Program-made: the position numbers and the translations under genes
Notes under the pieces: model-generated
Told to the model about the DNA's origin: nothing
Database searches by the model: none
Seen by the model: only the letters and a program-made list of their open reading frames with translations
Origin: RBG-16-57-9 sp964529745
GTDB taxonomy: Archaea; Thermoproteota; Bathyarchaeia; TCS64
Direction of reading: 5' to 3'
Length of the DNA stretch: 24,207 nt
Assembly: GCA_964529745.1 (NCBI GenBank)
Contig: CAZGZR010000040.1
Span: forward strand, 1-24,207
In this document: piece after piece, positions 21,490 through 24,207 of the stretch
How positions within the stretch are numbered: the first letter of the stretch is position 1
How the letters are laid out: every line of letters starts with the position of its first letter

Positions 21490-22722
21490 ATGACTCAGAC
21501 TATCCGTAAGGTACGATCCGCGTTGACCGGGAACCTCGGCATCATGATAGCCACGACGGGGCTCTGGACCGTGGCCGGTAACTTGACTACGCCGTTCTTC
21601 GCCCTCTACGTCCTTGAGCTCGGAGGAAGCTACGTGAACATCGGCGAGATATACGCCCTGGGCGCCGTGATCAAGGTGATCCCGGGGTTTCTGGGCGGTT
21701 ACCTAGCAGACAAGATGGGCAGAAAGAAGATAGTCTACGCCGGGACCTATCTGCTGGCCAGCCTGGCACTCATAAGGGCCTTCGCACCTAGCTATAGGTG
21801 GCTCGTGCTGGCCGCCGTTCTTGAAGCCGTCTTCATGGGGTTCCGGCAACCCTCTATGTCGTCTATCATAGGGGACTCCACAGACCCGGAGAACAGGGCT
21901 ATGGGCTTCGCGTTATTCGTGGTGGGCCCCCAGCTGGTTGGCATAATGTCACCGTCGATTATCGGCGTGTTGATGGACAGGCACGGTGTTAGGACCGCGA
22001 TGATGTGGGGGTACGTCGCTGTGTTCACGTTAGGAAGCATAGCCGCCTTCGTGAGACAGCGGTATCTAAAAGAGACTTTGACTGTTAGCGAGCCGGTCAC
22101 GCTATCAACCGGCTCCATTGGTGACATGGTCGAGAACTTCAGGGACACGGTGGATAGCCTCAGCAGGCCATTCAAGGCGTTCCTGTTGACTGACTTCATA
22201 TTCACATTCGCTCTGGGGCTCGGCGACCCGTACTACGTCACCTACGCGACGGAGGGGGTGAAGCTATCCGCGTCGCAGTGGGGCTTCATAATGAGCCTGG
22301 TTTTGTTGGCTCACTGCGCCACCCTACTCTTGGTCGCGGGACCCTCGGACAAGGTCGGCAGGATAAGATTCGTGCTGGCCTCCATGATCTCGTGGCCTGT
22401 TACCTACCTCCTTTACACGTACACCGCCAGCTTCCTCGCCGTGATGGTGGTCAGGGTGGCGATTACGCTGTCTGCCGCGGTGGGCCAGCCCGCGTGGAGC
22501 GCGCTTTTCGTGGACTTCTGCCCCAGGGAGCACCGTGGCCGGTTCAACGCGTTGACCACGGTGATATGGTCGATACTTTATGGCGGCGGCAGCTACCTCG
22601 GAGGAGTCCTCATACAGAGCCACGGGTTCGGCGCGCCGTTTCGGATGGCGGCTGCCTGTATGGCGGCTGGAGCTGTCATCGCTGTGTTCACGCTGAAGGA
22701 GCCGGAGAACAGAGAAGCGTAA
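21490..22722 (+). CDS. Major facilitator superfamily transporter
   Basis: A 410-residue membrane protein with about twelve hydrophobic segments. MFS motif A is clear after helix 2 (GGYLADKMGRKKIVYAG, about 69-85), and a copy appears in the second half (GPSDKVGRIRFVL). FMGFRQPSMSSIIGDST and AVGQPAWSALFVD are similar segments in each half. Both termini are predicted in the cytoplasm. Specificity is unknown; the order recalls drug or sugar-efflux type MFS proteins. The ATG at 21490 directly follows an in-frame TAG, with GTGA five bases upstream. It lies downstream of the amidohydrolase on the same strand, but a long leader separates them, so a shared substrate is only a possibility. Confidence 0.92.
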   Translation: MTQTIRKVRSALTGNLGIMIATTGLWTVAGNLTTPFFALYVLELGGSYVNIGEIYALGAVIKVIPGFLGGYLADKMGRKKIVYAGTYLLASLALIRAFAPSYRWLVLAAVLEAVFMGFRQPSMSSIIGDSTDPENRAMGFALFVVGPQLVGIMSPSIIGVLMDRHGVRTAMMWGYVAVFTLGSIAAFVRQRYLKETLTVSEPVTLSTGSIGDMVENFRDTVDSLSRPFKAFLLTDFIFTFALGLGDPYYVTYATEGVKLSASQWGFIMSLVLLAHCATLLLVAGPSDKVGRIRFVLASMISWPVTYLLYTYTASFLAVMVVRVAITLSAAVGQPAWSALFVDFCPREHRGRFNALTTVIWSILYGGGSYLGGVLIQSHGFGAPFRMAAACMAAGAVIAVFTLKEPENREA

Positions 22723-22734
22723 CAAGTACAGGAA

Positions 22735-22743
22735 GCATATTAT
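22735..22743 (+). promoter_or_regulatory. TATA box for ferritin-like gene
   Basis: CATATTATT lies about 26 bases before the ATG at 22767, so the transcript should be leaderless. It sits in the 44-base gap after the transporter. Confidence 0.5.
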
Positions 22744-22766
22744 TCAGTGGTTCCAGAAGGTTAACC

Positions 22767-23303
22767 ATGAGCCTGTACGAGAAGTGGAACGAGGAGGACC
22801 GGAAGGAGATCGTAGACAGCCTCAGCGAGCAGCTGGAGATAGAGGGCCAGCTCGTCGGTCTCTACGAGGATTATGAGCGAGGCACCGAGAACAAGGCGCT
22901 GAGACGCGTCATGCAGATGTTCAGGCTGGACAGCCAGCGCCACATCAACATACTGCAGGCGGTCATCGAGATCATTGAAGGAGAGGACATGCTCATCGAG
23001 GACAAGGAGGAGCTCCACGAGAGCCTGAAGAAACACCTTGAGCTTGAGGCGGAGGCTCTCAAGAAGGCGAACGAGATGCTCGGGAAACGGATGATCAACG
23101 AGAACCAGGGGCTCAAGATGCTTCTTGAGATATGGCGCGACGACGAGAAGCGGCACCACAAAGCGCTGCAGGAGCTGACCAAAAAGACCTATTTCCAAAT
23201 CAGCGCCACCGACATGGTCACCATATTCAAGGGCGAGGAGTTTCTGGAGGAGCGGTACCTCAGATCGAAACAATTCAGGGAGAAAATGTCCCAAACAGGG
23301 TAA
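22767..23303 (+). CDS. Ferritin-like (rubrerythrin-type) four-helix protein
   Basis: A 178-residue, strongly charged helical protein. Four helices are readable: EQLEIEGQLVGLYEDYERG, NKALRRVMQMFRLDSQRHINIL, HESLKKHLELEAEALKKANEML and NQGLKMLLEIWRDDEKRHHKAL. Diiron ferritin-like proteins use Glu (helix 1), ExxH (helix 2), Glu (helix 3) and ExxH (helix 4). Helix 4 has Glu127-x-x-His130 and helices 1 and 3 have candidate Glu residues, but helix 2 has Ser56-Gln-Arg-His59 preceded by Asp55, so the site may be incomplete or shifted. A 35-residue tail (TDMVTIFKGEEFLEER) follows. Possible roles are iron storage or peroxide defence. The frame extends upstream inside the transporter gene; ATG 22767 is the real start by promoter spacing. 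Confidence 0.8.
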   Translation: MSLYEKWNEEDRKEIVDSLSEQLEIEGQLVGLYEDYERGTENKALRRVMQMFRLDSQRHINILQAVIEIIEGEDMLIEDKEELHESLKKHLELEAEALKKANEMLGKRMINENQGLKMLLEIWRDDEKRHHKALQELTKKTYFQISATDMVTIFKGEEFLEERYLRSKQFREKMSQTG

Positions 23304-23310
23304 ACGATAG

Positions 23311-23317
23311 TATTAAA
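23311..23317 (+). promoter_or_regulatory. TATA box for carbamoyltransferase gene
   Basis: TATTAAA lies 38 bases before the ATG at 23352 and predicts a start near 23340, with a leader of about 12 bases. No Shine-Dalgarno is visible. Confidence 0.45.
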
Positions 23318-23351
23318 CACGTAAACCCCCCTCTATTCTGCTTGAAAACAG

Positions 23352-24207
23352 ATGAGCTTCAAGGACAGGTTCCAGGGAAAGGACTACCTAACCCTGATGG
23401 ACTGGAAGAAGGAGGAGATCAAGTACATCCTCGACGTCAGCGCCGACTTCAAACGCATGCGCCTGATGAAGCAGCCCCACGAGCACCTCAGGGGCCGTAC
23501 CATCGCCATGGTCTTCGAGAAGCACAGCACCCGCACCAGGTTCAGCTTCCAGGCTGCCATCGCCCACTTGGGGATGCAGAGCTTCTACAGCACCCCCCAG
23601 ACCATGCAGCTGGCCCGCGGCGAGCCCATCAAGGACACCGCTCGCATACTGGATAGGTACTGCGACGGCCTCGTCATAAGGACCTACGGGCAGGACGTGG
23701 TGGAGGAGTACGCGGATTACATGGACAGCCCAGTTATCAACGCTTTGACAGACCTGACCCACCCGTGCCAGGGCCTTGCCGACATGCTCACCATTCAGGA
23801 GCGTAAAGGCGGGCTTGAGGGCGTCAAGCTGGCCTACGTGGGCGACCCGTGGAACGTATGCCAGAGCCTCATGGTGGGCAGCAGCATCATGGGTATGGAT
23901 TGTTACGTTGCGGTACCCAAGGGCTGGGCGCCCAACGAGATGATCACCAAGTTCTCCGAGGAGCACGCCGCCGACGGCGGCAGCGAGATGGTGGTCACCG
24001 ACGATCTGGAGGAGGCGTTCAGCGGAGCCGACGTCGTCTACGCCAACACGTTCCACAGCATGGGTCACAAGGACATCGAGGAGCGTAAGAAGGCGTTCGC
24101 CAAGTACCAAGTCAACGACGAGACGTTGAAGCTGGCCAAGAAGGACGCCATATTCATGCACTGCTTACCGGGGTACCGCGGCGAGGAGATGACTGACAGC
24201 GTCATAG
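23352..24207 (+). CDS. Ornithine carbamoyltransferase-like protein, truncated by window end
   Basis: The first 285 codons are present; roughly 25-45 more should follow. Carbamoyl-phosphate residues are intact: STRTRFSF (59-66), HPCQ (137-140) and HCLPGYRGEE (270-279) with Cys271. The fold and length follow ornithine carbamoyltransferase (argF), which makes citrulline for arginine synthesis. Amino-acid contacts differ. The usual GDGNNV reads GDPWNV (Asn168 kept). The usual DVWxSMG reads NTFHSMG, so the Asp that contacts the alpha-amino group is Asn232, while Ser236 and Met237 stay. A paralogue with another amine substrate is therefore possible, and I leave the symbol empty. ATG start; no other arginine gene is in the window. 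Confidence 0.85.
   Translation, partial: MSFKDRFQGKDYLTLMDWKKEEIKYILDVSADFKRMRLMKQPHEHLRGRTIAMVFEKHSTRTRFSFQAAIAHLGMQSFYSTPQTMQLARGEPIKDTARILDRYCDGLVIRTYGQDVVEEYADYMDSPVINALTDLTHPCQGLADMLTIQERKGGLEGVKLAYVGDPWNVCQSLMVGSSIMGMDCYVAVPKGWAPNEMITKFSEEHAADGGSEMVVTDDLEEAFSGADVVYANTFHSMGHKDIEERKKAFAKYQVNDETLKLAKKDAIFMHCLPGYRGEEMTDSVI

Noticed and set aside
22278..22766. Upstream extension of the ferritin-like frame inside the transporter gene
   Set aside because: The extension is out of frame with the transporter and is Arg/Gly/Pro-rich without fold. The TATA box 26 bases before ATG 22767 gives the real start.
1..24207. CRISPR array, tRNA or rRNA gene, insertion sequence or phage gene
   Set aside because: No regularly spaced repeats, cloverleaf sequence, rRNA-like stretch, transposase or integrase motif was seen on either strand.

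Overview
This is an archaeal chromosome segment. The evidence is an FttA/aCPSF1-type KH-beta-CASP nuclease, a proteasome beta subunit, glycerol-1-phosphate dehydrogenase (the archaeal lipid enzyme), a two-ring Cdc48 ATPase, FEN1 with a C-terminal PCNA-binding tail, a UPF0147 protein and TATA-box promoters that often sit about 26 bases before the start codon. The first gene fragment looks like SepF, which points to FtsZ-based cell division. The DNA is GC-rich by eye, uses many TTG and GTG starts, and ends 16 of its 27 complete genes in TAG. A TACK-like lineage such as Bathyarchaeia would fit, but I cannot fix the taxon from sequence alone. I see no tRNA, rRNA, CRISPR array, transposase or phage gene. 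No gap without a gene exceeds about 175 bases.

Layout. At 1-2.8 kb the tail of sepF runs into a psmB-fttA operon (proteasome and transcription termination) on the minus strand. At 2.9-7.5 kb on the plus strand come G1P dehydrogenase and then a tight cdc48 - winged-helix protein - fen1 operon. At 7.5-9.9 kb is a set of small genes: a flavoprotein, a membrane protein, a PH-like protein, a winged-helix regulator and an orphan. At 9.9-13.0 kb on the minus strand are glmS and a SufS-like cysteine desulfurase. At 13.1-16.9 kb is a probable surface-glycan module: a GT2 glycosyltransferase facing an operon of a second glycosyltransferase and two alkaline-phosphatase-superfamily enzymes. GlmS makes amino sugar and could supply it. 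At 16.9-19.6 kb on the minus strand is a run of a HAD phosphatase, UPF0147, an SPFH/prohibitin-like protein and two small membrane proteins. At 19.7-24.2 kb on the plus strand are a small Cys-rich protein, an unusual amidohydrolase, an MFS transporter, a ferritin-like protein and a carbamoyltransferase cut by the window end.

The main oddities are these. All four convergent gene pairs have no gap, and three share a CTAG palindrome that supplies both stop codons. Several promoters carry perfect palindromes over or beside the TATA box. The carbamoyltransferase and the amidohydrolase both have changes at residues expected to contact substrate. No complete new defence or mobile system is evident. 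The best candidates for undescribed biology are the glycan/phosphotransfer module, the SPFH-small membrane protein group and the orphan cluster at 8.1-9.9 kb.
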